Part shown: piece after piece, positions 1 to 12,102 of the stretch
Position numbering within the stretch: the first letter of the stretch is position 1
Layout of the letters: each line of letters begins with the position of its first letter
Assembly: GCA_922989275.2 (NCBI GenBank)
Contig: OV277868.1
Span: forward strand, 21,572,291-21,636,290
Direction: 5' to 3'
Source: Gari tellinella
Lineage: Eukaryota; Mollusca; Bivalvia; Cardiida; Psammobiidae
Length of the DNA stretch: 64,000 nt
The notes under the pieces: generated by a model
What the model was told of the DNA's origin: nothing
Database searches by the model: none
Seen by the model: only the letters and a program-made list of their open reading frames with translations
Made by a program: the position numbers and the translations under genes

Positions 1-73
1 AATGAAGGGAGGTTCTACTGCATACAGTATCTAAATTGAAGTCAGATACGGAGACTTAATTGCAATCGCTAGA

Positions 74-328
74 TGTACAGTGGAGACTCAGTTATTCTTT
101 CCCGTTTAAACGCAAACGTACACAAACGCAAAACACTCAAACGTAAAAAAGTACAACTTTTAGACAATTCTGTTAATTCATGCTTATCTTGGTGGCAAAC
201 AGTTTAAAGCCTAATCAGACGCCGGGTTACCCGATGTCTGATCTGGCTTCAAACTGTTTGCACTGCAAATAATAGTTTTTAGCGTAAACGCGTTTATTCG
301 GAAAGAATAACGTTTTCCCCACTGTACA
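74..328. mobile_element. PM3 MITE, copy 1
   Basis: The ends are inverted repeats: TGTACAGTGG on the left and its complement on the right, each followed by a longer similar stretch (AGTTATTCTTTCCCGTTTAAACGC inward in broken form). TA flanks both CAGTGG ends, as for Tc1/mariner or pogo targets. No coding. A hairpin (195-261) sits inside. A second copy lies at 5697-5917 and a diverged one at 9803-10151. Confidence 0.7.
195..261. repeat. CAAACAG-type hairpin inside PM3
   Basis: Imperfect 67-bp palindrome, GCAAACAGTTT at one end and AAACTGTTTGC at the other, with a GCCGGGTTACCCG centre. The same type of hairpin recurs inside several unrelated MITE families in this window. Confidence 0.75.
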
Positions 329-580
329 CATTAATTGGTTGATATTCTAATATTCACAAAAAGCGATGGATTCGTCGTTACATCCGTCGTCATTCCACAT
401 GTATCTGTTAGATGCTTGCACATGTATGCAGTTTTCATTTCCTTGAAAAAAGTCGGGCTGGCCAGGTACCCAATATTGGAAACTATCCGAAACTCGACTC
501 TGGTCAGTCCATCTGAAGATGTTTGCAGAATCTAGGCGACCTCCGATCCATATGAAATCTGTTTATTAATATAGAATAAG
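329..580. other. Unassigned stretch
   Basis: I see no repeat end, RNA gene or convincing coding here. A 66-codon open frame has no recognisable motif and is probably chance. Confidence 0.4.
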
Positions 581-640
581 TACAGTAAAGCCTCTCTATT
601 ACGACCTTCAAATGTGGCAGTTAGTGGGTGTTTACGACAA
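581..640 (+). mobile_element. PM1 left end (fragment)
   Basis: TACAGTAAAGCCTCTCTATT followed by ACGACC matches the left end of complete PM1 copies at 34.5 and 25.6 kb. No matching right end is found nearby, so the element is truncated or interrupted. Confidence 0.55.
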
Positions 641-727
641 ATGCCGTTTTAACAGTACATGTAGGTGGCAAAGCAAGTGAATGCTCCTTTAGATGCTTTC
701 TGTATTTACTATTACACGTACTTTGCA

Positions 728-862
728 TTAACCCTTTTACCTGATAGCCTATTTCTAATACTTAAGATAGGTGACTACTTAAAGCAGGTTGAACGTAAAG
801 CAGAATGCGCCTGAGGGCACATTCTGCTTTACTTTCAGCCTGCTTTAAGCTATCATGTGCTA
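728..862 (+). mobile_element. TM1 MITE, left part with hairpin
   Basis: It starts TTAACCCTTTTACCTGATAG, a subfamily end also seen at 63709, and runs through the TM1 hairpin (778-849, CTTAAAGCAGG to CCTGCTTTAAG). The right half is not recognisable. Noncoding. Confidence 0.65.
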
Positions 863-1097
863 TTACATGTACAAACAAAAACAGAAGAAATAAAAGAAAA
901 CTTTTCTAAGATTGCTGGTGAATTAAAAACACACATCAACAATGGGTGAGGGTATAGGGGAGCTGTGTAGAGCAATCTTTATCTACTGGTCTTATAGTGC
1001 CAAACAAACGCTAGTCTTTCCCCATTTTGATCACACTAAATTTGACATTCTTGTTAAAAGGAGAATATTTAATTTTTTGGTGACACTATTGACTATT

Positions 1098-4000
1098 AGC
1101 TCAGCACATTATTACATTTTTTGGGGTGAATCATGCACTTAGTGATACAAGCATCAAACTTGGCACACTTGAACTTCTATCTGTAGTATTTCATAAAAGC
1201 CCGTTAGCCACTTGAAAAAATCAAAATGGCGGCCATTTTTCAAGATGGCCGCCATTACAGGTTCGAAAATACAGTTTTGTTGCTAATATTTGACACATAT
1301 GGCCGTTCTTTACAGTTTTGGTGTCTAGGTATATGTTTTAAAGTATAAGGAAACTAATTAAGTCAATTTCAAAGTGTTTTGAAACTTACTTTATCATGTA
1401 ATGGCCAACTTGTGACAAAAAACATGGTTTTTTCGAAGATGGCCACTATGTTTGATTGAAATTTACGATTCTCTTTCTTACATTTGATGTACATTGCCAT
1501 GGTTTTACACTTTTTGATTCAAAATATATTTTTTTACAGCAAAAGAAAGCTAATTTTGTCAGCATCAGACTGCTGTGTTTGCACAATAACACATTTTTGA
1601 CAAAAGACAGTCTATTTTTTTAAAAAAAATACATAACTGCGTAATGACAAATGTGTTGAGTTTGTTTGCATATGTTTGCCAACATAGTCTCTAATGTAGA
1701 ATATATTTTCTTACATCTGGTATATATGCCGATTTGTCATATTTTTGGTGTCAAAGAATGTTTTAAAACAGGATGAGAAGACTATTAATGGGAGCCTCCG
1801 GTCGGTTTGAAACTCATATCATTGTCTAATGACCTATTTTAGCCACACATATATTTTTACTCCGTAGCTGACCAAAGCTTGTTGTCTGTTGTTATGTGAC
1901 TGCTTATGCCGAATGTAGGTGCTGTTTTCTCACATTTACAATTTCATTTATCTGAACAATGATTGCCCAATTTATACTACTATATCTGACACTGCAATTA
2001 CTTTACCATACATTTATTCTACCTTTCAAGTAAACTGTAAAGTCTTGAATATGTTTCTTTTTTCTCAATTTAAATATAATTGCATTTAGAAAACAAACAT
2101 AATTCCTTAAATATCCAACATAACAATTAATCCCTGTACCAACAACAAACATCATGCTAATTCTGAAGATCATTTAACCACTTTGTAACTTCTTACCAAA
2201 AGAAAGTACATGTATATGTAAGACGCACGTACATGTATCTGCATTCCGCCACATGTTATAAATGTGACCAAAATGTAATACAGTCTAGCATATCCCAATA
2301 GTCATTATTACATGTACATTTAAATCAAACAATATGCCTACAGAGTTGATGACCATTATGACTCATGTCCATAATAATAGTGACTAGATAATTCATGGAT
2401 ACCATTTATCTTACTACTGCATGAGCGTGTAAGTAATCATGTGAACAAGGGAGCATCTGATAAAATCGTTCAAAATTCAGACGAGTAATCGGACGACAAA
2501 CCAGGGTTTCTCATATGTTTTGAAGAAAATCAAAATTTCGAAGTAAAAGATTTGGTGGTGGAATTTAAAAAAAAGGAATGAATGTACCCAACACCTAAAT
2601 TACTGATTATTTCTTGCAGGAATTACTGATGTGGTTTGGTGGCTCATGCATTATAGTATCAGGACACTGGTTAAACTGATTTTCACAACAGAGAAAGGGG
2701 CCATTTTACACAAATAAATATCGATTAAGCGTCTTTTGCATGAAACAGAAATACATTTGCTTATATGTTATAGATATTTGTCTGTATAGTAGGTAAAAGT
2801 CAACAAAATTGATCCTTTAATGTTTCATCTTGGACAGCTTTAATTTTTGCACAAACAACATCGTCATTAAGTTTGGTATATGTACAACAGATGTTCACTG
2901 TAAATAAAGTAAGGCTGCGCCATGAAAAAAGTTATAGTTTTTATTTTGCTTGAAGACGCTTAGCGTCTACTGTACTTGTTGAATAAGTTAAGATATGAAA
3001 AAGATGAATGACCATGAGCGTGATGAAAACAATATGGAGAAATATCAGATCCAGTATGAATAGTGTGATTTCTTTCACGTAAGACAACCGTTCTTATATA
3101 GGTGCTTGACCAATCAAATAAGCAAATCAAAATCGTTATCAAAGATGAAGGCAGTGTGGACTCCTTTCAATAAAATCAGATTTAAGCAATGTTAAGAAAT
3201 ATACTTTACACGAAAAGTTTTTTCTCTTCTCCAACGTCAATACATGCAACCATTTGAGAGTATGACCCTTAAAACTTCGCATGAATCTTTTTAAAGAATT
3301 TCCATTCCAAAGTTTGGTGTAAAAGTTGTAACAGTTATGTTTTGTATACATAGGGACGGATGTATAGTCTACCTATTCTGACAACAGAGTTTTAATAGCG
3401 ATATGATGTGATACATAGTCAAAGATAGTATACGTTTCTTGTGGTACGATTGCATAAAGACAGAACGTTTCAGCTGTTTGCTAAAGCTATTTGATGTGGA
3501 CACATACTACTGCTAATATCATATCTGAGATTGATCCCTGTGTAATCTTCAACAGCATTTTAAGAAATTATACAATGTTAACATGAAGAAGTGTGTGCAC
3601 AAATGTTCATGCATGAAATGCAAGCCATAACCGAAGACCACAACACTCCCATGTTAAAAGCTAATGACATAAAATTTCATGTCGATGTGAATTTAAAATG
3701 CTAATTCAAACTATCTTGTTCTACAGAAAATGTTGGTTGCAATTGGTCAACGGTCAAACATGAGCTAGTTTCACGCCAAATTTCCATATAAGAAAGAGAA
3801 AAGGTTGCATAGAATACATAAACTGAAAGATATTGTGCATGTGCAAAGTCCAGTCTATAATCATAAATCATAATGTACAAGCACTAAAATCTGGAAATCA
3901 TTGCAACAATTATGCCAAGTCATGGGATAAGATTATTGTGTTTTATTGGACATGTTATCTTGATGGTATAGATCTTAAGGTGCAGTTCCTAAAGGTCAAG

Positions 4001-5569
4001 CCCCTCTGGTTGAACATGCCAAATGTTCTGCATACCAAATGCATGTAGATTGTGTCATGATGGAAATAGCTCATAGAGTTGGAATGAATGAACACTGCTG
4101 ATACATTGGACAACCCTGTTACCTAGTGATATGATTGCAAATACCCGATTAAACATAGATACTAAAGTAAACTGTTTGCAGTGACAGATGCACGTACATG
4201 TATTTACGATGTGGCCTTCCTTGTTCAGACTAATATAGCGATATTTGGAAATGTGAAAATGAACACCTACATAAGTACATGTATAAGCGATTATACACCA
4301 ACTCCAGCATGTACAAATTACTGCTAAAATGGTCATAAACCACATATTTGCCATTAAAATAAGTCATTACACAAAAGAACAAGATTCTTAATAAAGTAAA
4401 TGATCACATAATTAGCTTTCTGTGCTCTTAGCATAATGCTTTGACACCAAAAGTATGACAAGTGGCCAGAAGTATATAGAAAATATCAGAAAGGATATTA
4501 ATCACTATTGCAAAAAGTAACGATCATCTGTGAGCAAAAAACACTTATTTTGTCTAGATTGGTAATTGTACAATAAAATTAGTTTCAATTCAGAAAGAAG
4601 TTGTCTGAATTAGCTTCCTTATACTTTATGACATCTATGTTGACACAAAAAAACATAAATATTGATCAAATTTAAGAAATGATTTTGCTTATATCAATAT
4701 AAAATGGTGGCCATTTTGAAAACAAACGATGTAGCTTTGCCATTTTGCATTAAAGTAAACTTCTGTTCAGCTTGTGGTTGACTGAATTAGCTTCCTTATG
4801 CTTAAAACCAATTTTTTTGTGAAATTTGATCAAACATGTCAAATGTTAGAAACGAATTGGTCAACTATAAACGCTCTTCAGAGCTTATGTTACTTGTATA
4901 TGTATTGCCGACTCAAAAAATAAACCTTATCATATGTTATCTTAACGAGAACCAAACATGGCAGCCATCTTAAAAAAATGGAGGCCACTTTGAATTTTTA
5001 CGTGGCTAACGGCTTTTGTTTAAAGTAGGGTCATACCAGTATACATACCAAATTTGATGCTTGTATCACCAAGTTCGTGATTTTGTTTTAGCGCTGATAT
5101 GTACAGATTTATGTAGTTGTAATGTGAAAAATAGCATCTTCAGACAAAAGCAATTGAAAACAATATCATTAAATAACATGACAGAAGGTAAAGTGAGTGT
5201 ATAATCTATAAAAAAAAAAACTTGTGAATTTGGTTTTTACCTTGACACACACTTCGTTTTTGTACAGTTTTGCTTATAATACGATTAAATAAACTTCTTA
5301 CAAGTCTATGGATCACATAATTAGCTTCTATATGCTTGAAAACATATAATTAGACACCAAAAATTTGAAAATCGGTCAAATATATCCGATGTTAGAGATA
5401 AAACTGTATAATAGAACCGGCAATGGCGGCCATCTTGAAAAATGACCGCCATTTTGAATTTTGACGTGGCTAACGGGATTTTTGTTGAAAGTAGGGGCAT
5501 ACCAGTATACATACCAAATTTGATGCTTGTATCACCAAGTGCATGATTTTTGTAATAATGTGCCCAGCT
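1098..5569. mobile_element. Foldback-like element with long compound inverted repeats
   Basis: The first 250-300 bases (from AGCTCAGCACATTATTACA) align, as reverse complement and with many mismatches, to the last 250-300 bases (ending TGTAATAATGTGCCCAGCT). Shared landmarks in the same order are GTGATACAAGCATCAAA, CCCGTTAGCCAC, a palindromic AAATGGCGGCCATTTTTCAA block, and GGTGTCTA. Both arms contain degraded subrepeats (AATTAGCTTC...GACACCAAAA at about 4410, 4606, 4788 and 5321). The middle (about 1.6-4.4 kb) shows no open frame above about 100 codons and no recognisable product. Long inverted repeats made of subrepeats are typical of foldback elements; class assignment is inference. Confidence 0.55.
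4955..5088 (-). repeat. Second copy of the foldback right terminus
   Basis: From the GGCAGCCATCTT block through ACGTGGCTAACGG to TGATGCTTGTATCACCAAG this repeats the outer terminus at 5419-5550, offset by 464 bases. It is either an internal subrepeat or the end of an older copy into which a second one was joined. Confidence 0.6.
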
Positions 5570-5696
5570 ATATTGTTCATCTAACATGTTACTCAATGTC
5601 TGTTTGGTTCAAAACGCTTGCAAAAAGGCATACGTTCTTCGTTGTCATACATATTTGTTGGGACACAATAACATGGCCCCTGTTTGTTGTGATTGT

Positions 5697-5917
5697 ATAC
5701 ACAGTGGAGAAAACGTTCTTCTTTCCCGTTTAAACGCAAACGAAAGGCAAATGCATTGCACTAAAATGTAGAAATAAACAACTTTTTGACAATTCTGACT
5801 ATAAATATAAACCTGAGTTGCAAACATTTTGGAGCCTGATCAGACGCCTAGTACTGGAAATGATAGTTTTAGCGTAAACGCATTTATTGGGAAAGAATAA
5901 CGATTTCTCCACTGTAT
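5697..5917. mobile_element. PM3 MITE, copy 2
   Basis: ACAGTGGAGAAAACGTTCTT at the left is matched by the complement at the right (AATAACGATTTCTCCACTGT). Both arms continue into CTTTCCCGTTTAAACGC and GCGTAAACGC. The hairpin inside is reduced to GAGCCTGATCAGACGCC. Confidence 0.7.
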
Positions 5918-6425
5918 CCAGAACAGTTCTAAACACACCCAGTACAGCAAGTGCTTGATTGGTATTGGGTTTATTTGACACAAATAAAACATAATAAAGA
6001 ATAAAGAGTGTCTCTCACATCTACACAACACCAGTAAAACTCGAAACAGAAACTACCATGGACTTTATCATTACGCCAAAGTTTTCAACTGTAACCCATG
6101 CTTAGTTCAATTAGAACTCTTGTTGGAAACTCTCCAAAGTACAGTGAATCAATTAAACCTCTCAAAATGTGTAATTCATAACAAAATAGCAATTTATATG
6201 TTTATGCATTTGCACAACATGTATAAATATAAACTCACACCACTACAAGGCAGCACTTCTACTCTGTATAATTCTTCAGTCTCTAACAAAGCTTCTAATG
6301 CAAGTATGAAACTTCTTCATTCTATTGCTCATGCTTTTACAATATTGTTTAACACTGAAGTTGTACTTATTACTGGAGCTCATTTCACTAGCTTATCATA
6401 GACCACGTTATATACCTGGATTATC
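5918..6425. other. Unassigned stretch
   Basis: AT-rich, with a 93-codon open frame at 6120-6401 that has no motif and low-complexity Ser/Asn content. Nothing else recognised. Confidence 0.35.
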
Positions 6426-6681
6426 TTAACCCGATACCCAATCACATGTTTCTTGTTTTGAAAATAGGTGACTATTTAAAGCAGGTTAAAGGTAAAGCAG
6501 AATGCGCATTAAGGCGCACTCTGCTTTACTTTCAGTCTGTTTTAAGTTACAACCTACATGTACTTGAATAAAAAAATATTCCTTACGATACATATTCCCA
6601 CTGTATGAACTAGAGCTATTTTCTTCAGCGGAGGAATAAACTGAATGCGCTAAAAGGCGCTTCTATTGAGGAAGGGGTTAA
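6426..6681 (+). mobile_element. TM1 MITE, complete
   Basis: TTAACCCGATACCCAATCAC at the left and GAGGAAGGGGTTAA at the right. Layout is that of the family: TIR, TTTGAAAATAGGTGACTA, hairpin with GCGCATTAAGGCGC centre, then a unique half with CTTCAGCGGAGGAATAAA. Confidence 0.75.
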
Positions 6682-7894
6682 CAAAGAGACTAGAGTAGAA
6701 TCCCATGTTGTGGACATTCTAAAAATGTCTGTTTCATCTGTGTAAGACAAGTGAGCTCTAAGAAAAAAGCTTTCTCCTCTACTGTCATATGGCAGTAAGA
6801 GGATACAGTAAGTATTTCAGGGCGGTTATAATGGAACATTTGTTCCTGTATTTTAAGACGATTATCAGTTGCAAGATAGCTAATGAAACATGCCCTAGTT
6901 TTCTTTATAGAGATGAACATATCCTAAGTTTCACATACACTATGGTTTTTCAATATAAACATAGAATATACTTTAAACAACCATTCTTTATACTGTTTGT
7001 TCTCAAATTTACCGTGGTGTAGAAAACAATGAATACACAAACGCTCTTGCAAGTCTCGTGTTCCTTATATATCCAGCACAACTTAAAAAGTACCTGCTCA
7101 CAAAAGTAAGTTTTGATTGCCAAAATGGACAACCGTTTTCAGTTTTCATAAACTAATTTCAACAGTTCAAGTTGCAAGACTTAAAGTCTTGTATGAATCC
7201 TGAAAATCTATCATGGAAAAACAAATTAATATGAGACACTGGCAATGTCACCAGCCTCTTTCCAACCCTAACTTGTATACATTCCTAGTTCAATTACTCA
7301 TGCACTTTAGATGACAGCAGGGGCAATAAATACAGATCTAAAATAGTATCCCTGATGACAACAACAATAGTTTGAGCTTTCCAAACGTTTACATTCAACA
7401 TTTCTGTGTAGCACAAAGCCTTGTTTCAATGTGCTTCTATCATAGTGTAACTATCAGAGACATGGTATCTATGTCTCTGTACATACACACATTAAATCTT
7501 CTTCTTTATCTAAACACTATTATAATGAAAACAATTGTTTAATGTTTATTTCAGCTAACAATTTGAAACAAGTAATTACAAATGCATAGTTGGATAGTTT
7601 ACTGCACTTAATTGTATCGCAGTACACAAGTAAATAATTCCTGAATGAATACATGATCAACACAGTATGTAAAGTACAATAATAGTGATCCTGTCAATAT
7701 AATTATGTAGCCTCGCCAATTTAAAACTGTTTAACAAATGTAACTGCCAGACACTGTTATGCACAACCCATGTTAAAAGGCTGACCAATCAATGAATAAC
7801 ATATAGGCAACCGATCAAAATAAGCCCCACTAAGTCAAGCCATTATTGCTATGGGACTATTGGCAAGCACTTTCATCTTTCTTATATATACATG
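6682..7894. other. Unassigned stretch
   Basis: No repeat ends recognised. Small palindromes only: CTACTGTCATATGGCAGTAAG near 6780, AAGACTTAAAGTCTT near 7178, and an imperfect 25-base one around CAGAGACATGG at 7454. Short open frames carry no motif. Confidence 0.35.
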
Positions 7895-8838
7895 TACTGA
7901 ACAAAATTTCTAATCGGTCACTTTTTAAAGCTACATATGCTACAAATGGCGAGAATAATACACGGAGAGAGGCAGAGCCGTCGGAATGTTGCACGGCGGT
8001 GTATCCTTACGGCAAATAAGATTCAACCACCGAGGAATTCCGAAAGTGGAAACAAAAACAATACTAATTTCCGTGTATTCCATATTAGGAAATGTTTCCG
8101 TCCATTTACATGTGGCTAGAACTTTTAACCGGAAACTTACGACCATTTAGGCTATATAACGCGGAAATTTGACGTCACCGGAAGTAGAGCAGACCGCCCC
8201 AGGTAACCAAAATGGCGGATAACGACACCCCTAAGACCGATACATTGTAGTGACACACCTGAGAGACAAATTTCTTCCCGTTACAAGGATGGCAAGACAA
8301 CTTAAGGGTCAACACGGCCGTAACGTCACACCGAAGACGGTGTGTAATCGGCTGCGAGAGGTGGGCAGTCACTGCCGACGGCAACTTAAAGATGAAGTCA
8401 TCATCAGACAGCTTCGGCCCGATGATACAGATGAGTTTAACGCTACAAAGCACGTTTGGGACATTCTCAAGAAACGTGTTCGTCCCTTACCTCAGATTCC
8501 AACGTTGACGCATTGGAGCGTGACGTCGATGTGTGAGAAAATTAGGTCATCAATATTTTTGCTGAATTCTTCTCGTCTATGAGAATTCGATACGAAACTG
8601 TTATTGCAGCTGACGGGGACAATAATCATAACTAACATAGGGCCTAAGAACTCCTGTGACTTTCAAAATCTGGGGTCCCTTAACAGAAGTTGTTGTTAAG
8701 CTGATAGCCGACAAATTGTAATAATCTGTTTCCAAATTGATTACATTGGCATTGTAACACAAACACATGGTTAATTATTTCTTCATATTTCTTTTTCTGA
8801 ATGAAATATTAGGTGACCGATTAGAAATTTTGTGAGTA
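7895..8838 (+). mobile_element. Tc1/mariner-like element with 21-bp perfect TIRs
   Basis: Positions 7901-7921 (ACAAAATTTCTAATCGGTCA plus C) are the exact reverse complement of 8813-8833. Both extend outward to TACT with a one-base difference, so TA flanks the element as expected for this superfamily. It is about 0.94 kb, shorter than typical intact Tc1 elements, and encloses a broken transposase gene. Confidence 0.8.
7971..8635 (+). pseudogene. Tc1-like transposase remnant
   Basis: Tc1 transposases bind the TIRs through paired HTH domains and cut and paste DNA with a DDE triad. The N-terminal HTH start is recognisable at 7971 (GRAVGMLHGGVSLRQI). After a degraded stretch with stops, the segment from about 8235 reads DRYIVVTHLRDKF and continues to the second HTH (GRNVTPKTVCNRLREVG). 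The catalytic core that should follow is missing: it jumps to the C-terminal KHVWDILKKRVR block at about 8448. A further frameshift puts the tail (MRIRYETVIAADGDN) in another frame, ending at 8635. With the DDE region deleted it cannot be active. Confidence 0.75.
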
Positions 8839-9169
8839 TATGATGTGGGGTGGATATATTATACTAAGGCAAGATTGCGTTATCACATAGTATATTAAAT
8901 CAGCTTGCATTGAGCCTATCATACGCTCACGTGTTCACTGTAGCTACAGTTATTATAACAAGGTGTTCTCTCTTTGGCCCAACAAGTCACACACAATGCT
9001 AATTAATCTACAAAACTCACAACTAGTAAATCTACACAAATATTATATCACATCTTATTCTACATCCTGCTTGCTGTGCAGTCAGAAACTTCAGACTTAA
9101 AGAGTTCATTAGTTCTTCATTACTATTTGAGCAGTGGACAGTGGTATTTTTGTTAATTATAACTTAATA
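8839..9169. other. Unassigned stretch
   Basis: AT-rich DNA between the Tc1-like element and the next TTAA element; nothing recognised. Confidence 0.35.
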
Positions 9170-9628
9170 TTAACACATTCAACCCTAGCGACGAGTAAAG
9201 TCGTCATTTACAAACAGTATACCTGTGAGGATTATACTTGTCCTACGAATGCAAACAGTTTAACCATTTTAACACCTAAATGGCTCTTGCTGGTTATTAG
9301 ATTCCCCTGTGGATCTTTTTAATTACCAAATCATGAACCAGTCTACTTGGTAATTCTGTGTAGTTTAATAAAGAATGCTCTTAATTAGCAAACAGTGAAG
9401 ACCCTGATCAGAGGGTTTCTGTAGATACTCTCTGGGTATATACTGTTTGTAAATATAATGATTATATACTAAACAGGTCCATTGTGTTGAAAGAGTAATG
9501 AGAACATTGAACGGATAAAGGAGCCCTCTGATATAGGTCTTCACTGATTTTACATTACAAGCGTACTCTTTATAGGTTCAATGTTTGTACAGGACGATTA
9601 TACTCATCACTAGGTGTCAACGATTTAA
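9170..9628 (+). mobile_element. TM2-like element, long diverged copy
   Basis: TTAACACATTCAACCCTAGC at the left agrees with the reverse complement of the 13.04-13.28 kb copy. The right end (ACTCATCACTAGGTGTCAAC, then GATTTAA) is an inverted version of the same end. It is 455 bp rather than 243 and holds a decayed CAAACAGTGAAGACCCTGAT hairpin arm near 9391. Confidence 0.55.
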
Positions 9629-9802
9629 CCCTTATCATGCTGAGCGCAACTTGACACACGTTTGCAAACAGTAGGGATCAAGATCAGCCATCGCCTGACC
9701 CGGTGTCTGATCTGGACCCAAATTCAACTTTTCTTAAGTTTAAAAAGCATTAACACTTATGAATTTTTGGCAGACGATGTCTTTGTAGCAGACGGCAATA
9801 CT

Positions 9803-10151
9803 TACAGAGGAGTAAATGTAATTCTTTCCTCCAAAAACGCGTTTACGCTTAGTCTATTATTTCAAATGCTAACAGTTTGGAGCCAGATCAGACGCCGGGT
9901 AACCCGGCGTCTGAACAGGCTCCAAACAGTTTGCCATTCAGATTAAAATGAATTGGCGGTTACGCGTAGTCTATTATTTCAAATGCTAACAGTTTGGAGC
10001 CAGATCAGACGCAGGCTCCAAACAGTTTGCCATTCAGATTAAAATGAATTGTCAGAATTATCAAAAAGTTGTCGTTTTCTAAGTTGTATTGCAATACATT
10101 TGCGTTTCGTTAGCGTTTAAACAGGAAAGAATAACGTTTTCCTCGCCTTTA
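9803..10151. mobile_element. PM3-like MITE, diverged
   Basis: TACAGAGGAGTAAATGTAAT and TCTTTCC on the left match the complement of GGAAAGAATAACGTTTTCCT on the right with several changes. The interior contains the tandem duplication at 9843-10050. Confidence 0.5.
9843..10050. repeat. Tandem duplication, one unit lacking its hairpin centre
   Basis: TTTACGC-TTAGTCTATTATTTCAAATG and the following GCTAACAGTTTGGAGCC...AAACAGTTTGCCATTCAG occur twice (9843-9951 and 9960-10050). The first unit keeps the GCCGGGTAACCCGGC hairpin top; the second is shorter by the top of that hairpin (AGACGC joins directly to AGGCTCC). Confidence 0.75.
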
Positions 10152-10394
10152 TAACAATACAGTACGACATGATTTTGCTTAACGTTGTTGCCACGCATGC
10201 GTATGTTAACATAAGAAAGATAGTGGCTGAAAAGAAGGTGATGTCCTCGCCGATGTCCAGAGATTTGTGGAACCCGTAAGTTATTTCAAAATCGTCAGAG
10301 GTGAAGGTTTCCAGCTTGTACTTCATCTGATTGACCTGCGGCAAAACAAACATACTACAGGCACCCGGCGTCTGAGCAGGATCAAGTTGCCCAC

Positions 10395-10960
10395 TCAGAA
10401 CGGATGTTTATTTAGAAGGTGCGGCGTGTCGTGCGCAAAAACCAGGTCAGTAGCTGAAAGATCAATGTCAAACTTCGAGTAAAAGGTCAAAAACATGTAT
10501 TTTTGGCCTAAAAACGTTCGTGCAAAAGATATGGCGTATCGCGTGCAAAAACCAGGTCTATAGATGAAAGGTTAAGGTCAACTTAGAGGTCAAACGTTAA
10601 CAAGAAACGTTAAAAACATGTATTTTGGCCTGTTTGGCTGCTACTTGTACTCCATGGATGGATTTTAAATGACTAAGTACATAAATGTTCGTCTAGAAAG
10701 TACGGCATGTCAGCGCAAAAAACGTGGCCAGTATCTAAAAGGAGAAAACCATAGTTTGAGATCAAATGTCAACATTATGTATTGTTTTGGCTTTTCGGGG
10801 CTGTAACTCGGAATTCAATGGGTGGATTGTTAAATGACTGCATAAAAGTTTGTCTTGAAGGTATGGCGTGACGCGTTTAAAACAGGTCAGTAACAGAAAG
10901 GTCAAGGTCAATGTCATACTTAGAAGTCAAAGGTCAAAACGATGTATTGTTCATGCCTTT
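10395..10960. repeat. Degenerate tandem repeat with AGGTCAAGGTCA-type units
   Basis: Units of roughly 150-170 bases share GGCGTGTC/GCGCAAAAACCAGGTC, AAAGGTCAAGGTCAA and ACATGTATTTTGGCC. Similar AGGTCA-rich units occur at 26.2-27.1 and 59.7-60.0 kb. Probably the core of an old HINE-like element; the ends are not clear. Confidence 0.5.
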
Positions 10961-11356
10961 TCCTACTTTTGCAAAGTAGACCCGGACCAGGTATTCTTAT
11001 AGGAGCTACCTAATAGGGATCTGCTGTGTCTAAAAAAAATTGCATGTACATGATCGCCGAGCTCGACATGCTGCTCATGGGCATGCTTTTTTATCATTTG
11101 TATGTTTCATATTGTATACTGTAGTGACAATTGTATTCCATTTAAAAAAATTAATTAAGGAATGTTGAAATAAGTATCAACCAGTATGTATTCTGACCAG
11201 AGGCATCTGATCAGGGTAATAACCATTGTACTCGGGGTCGGGGTGAAGGGTGAAGGGGTCAATAAGTAGCCTAGTAATATTCAAATGGAGGACGAGAAAC
11301 TTTTAGTGAAAGATTTAAAGAGTGTATCTAAACAGCAACTGGCAATAAAGTTTAGA
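10961..11356. other. Unassigned stretch
   Basis: It begins with a short hairpin-like CTACTTTTGCAAAGTAG that may be the end of the preceding tandem element. No coding recognised. Confidence 0.35.
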
Positions 11357-11790
11357 TTAACCATTTACTCACTAGTCGGTTTCTAGTTTTGTAGTCAGGT
11401 GACCACTTAAAGCAGGCTAAAAGTAAAGCAGACTGCATTAATGCGCATTCTGCTTTAATTTCAGCCTGCTTTAAACTACCATCTGCAAGGATATAGAATA
11501 TATTTTATATGGTGCATATTCACACCTGTATAAATTGGAACTACATGCATTTTCTTTAGTGGAAGATTAAATTTAAATGCGTACAGCGCTCCAAATAAGG
11601 GGAGCATTTCAAAAACTGAAGTCTTTATGTCTGCATTAAACCCTATGTTGTCTCTACTCATTTAATAATGAGTAGTAACACCATATATTTTGGTGCTGAA
11701 ATGAGTGAGAAAATGTTGGATTTGTTCAGTTAACTCGCTCTTATCTGGAGTCCCGGCGTAAAATTGTGTATCCATTGAGTAATGGGTTAA
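11357..11790 (+). mobile_element. TM1 MITE interrupted by an HM1 element
   Basis: TTAACCATTTACTCACTAG at the left and TTGAGTAATGGGTTAA at the right. The hairpin (CTTAAAGCAGG...CCTGCTTTAAAC) is intact. The TM1 half that normally reads AGGCGTAAAAAGGTGTA is split at GCGTA by the HM1 element at 11584-11754. Confidence 0.75.
11584..11754 (+). mobile_element. HM1 MITE inserted in TM1
   Basis: CAGCGCTCCAAATAAGGGGA at the left and TTATCTGGAGTCCC at the right match the HM1 family. TGCGTA precedes and GGCGTA follows; the uninterrupted TM1 consensus has GGCGTA once, so this is a 6-bp target duplication with one change. The centre holds CTACTCATT...AATGAGTAG. Confidence 0.7.
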
Positions 11791-12102
11791 AACTTACAAC
11801 CAGAAACACTGCGAAGCTTTGATTTTCACAGCAGGGTTCATTGGAAACTAATATTGTATAAAAATCAAGTGAGGTCACTGTGTTCAGCATGTGCGTGTTA
11901 CAAAGCAGGGGTAGTTTCCCTTGAATCACTACACTTCACCATTGTGTATTTCCTTCCTCCATGTCTAAAATTCCTGGCTGTTTCGTGATCAAATCATTCC
12001 GGATATTTTTACCCCTTCACCGCTTTATTGTCGTCTGCTTCAGTAACGTTTCAACGCTAGATTTAAGGTTGTATGACTATAAGTAGATATCGATAAGAAT
12101 GT
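11791..12102. other. Unassigned stretch
   Basis: About 300 bases with no recognised repeat end or coding. Confidence 0.35.
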
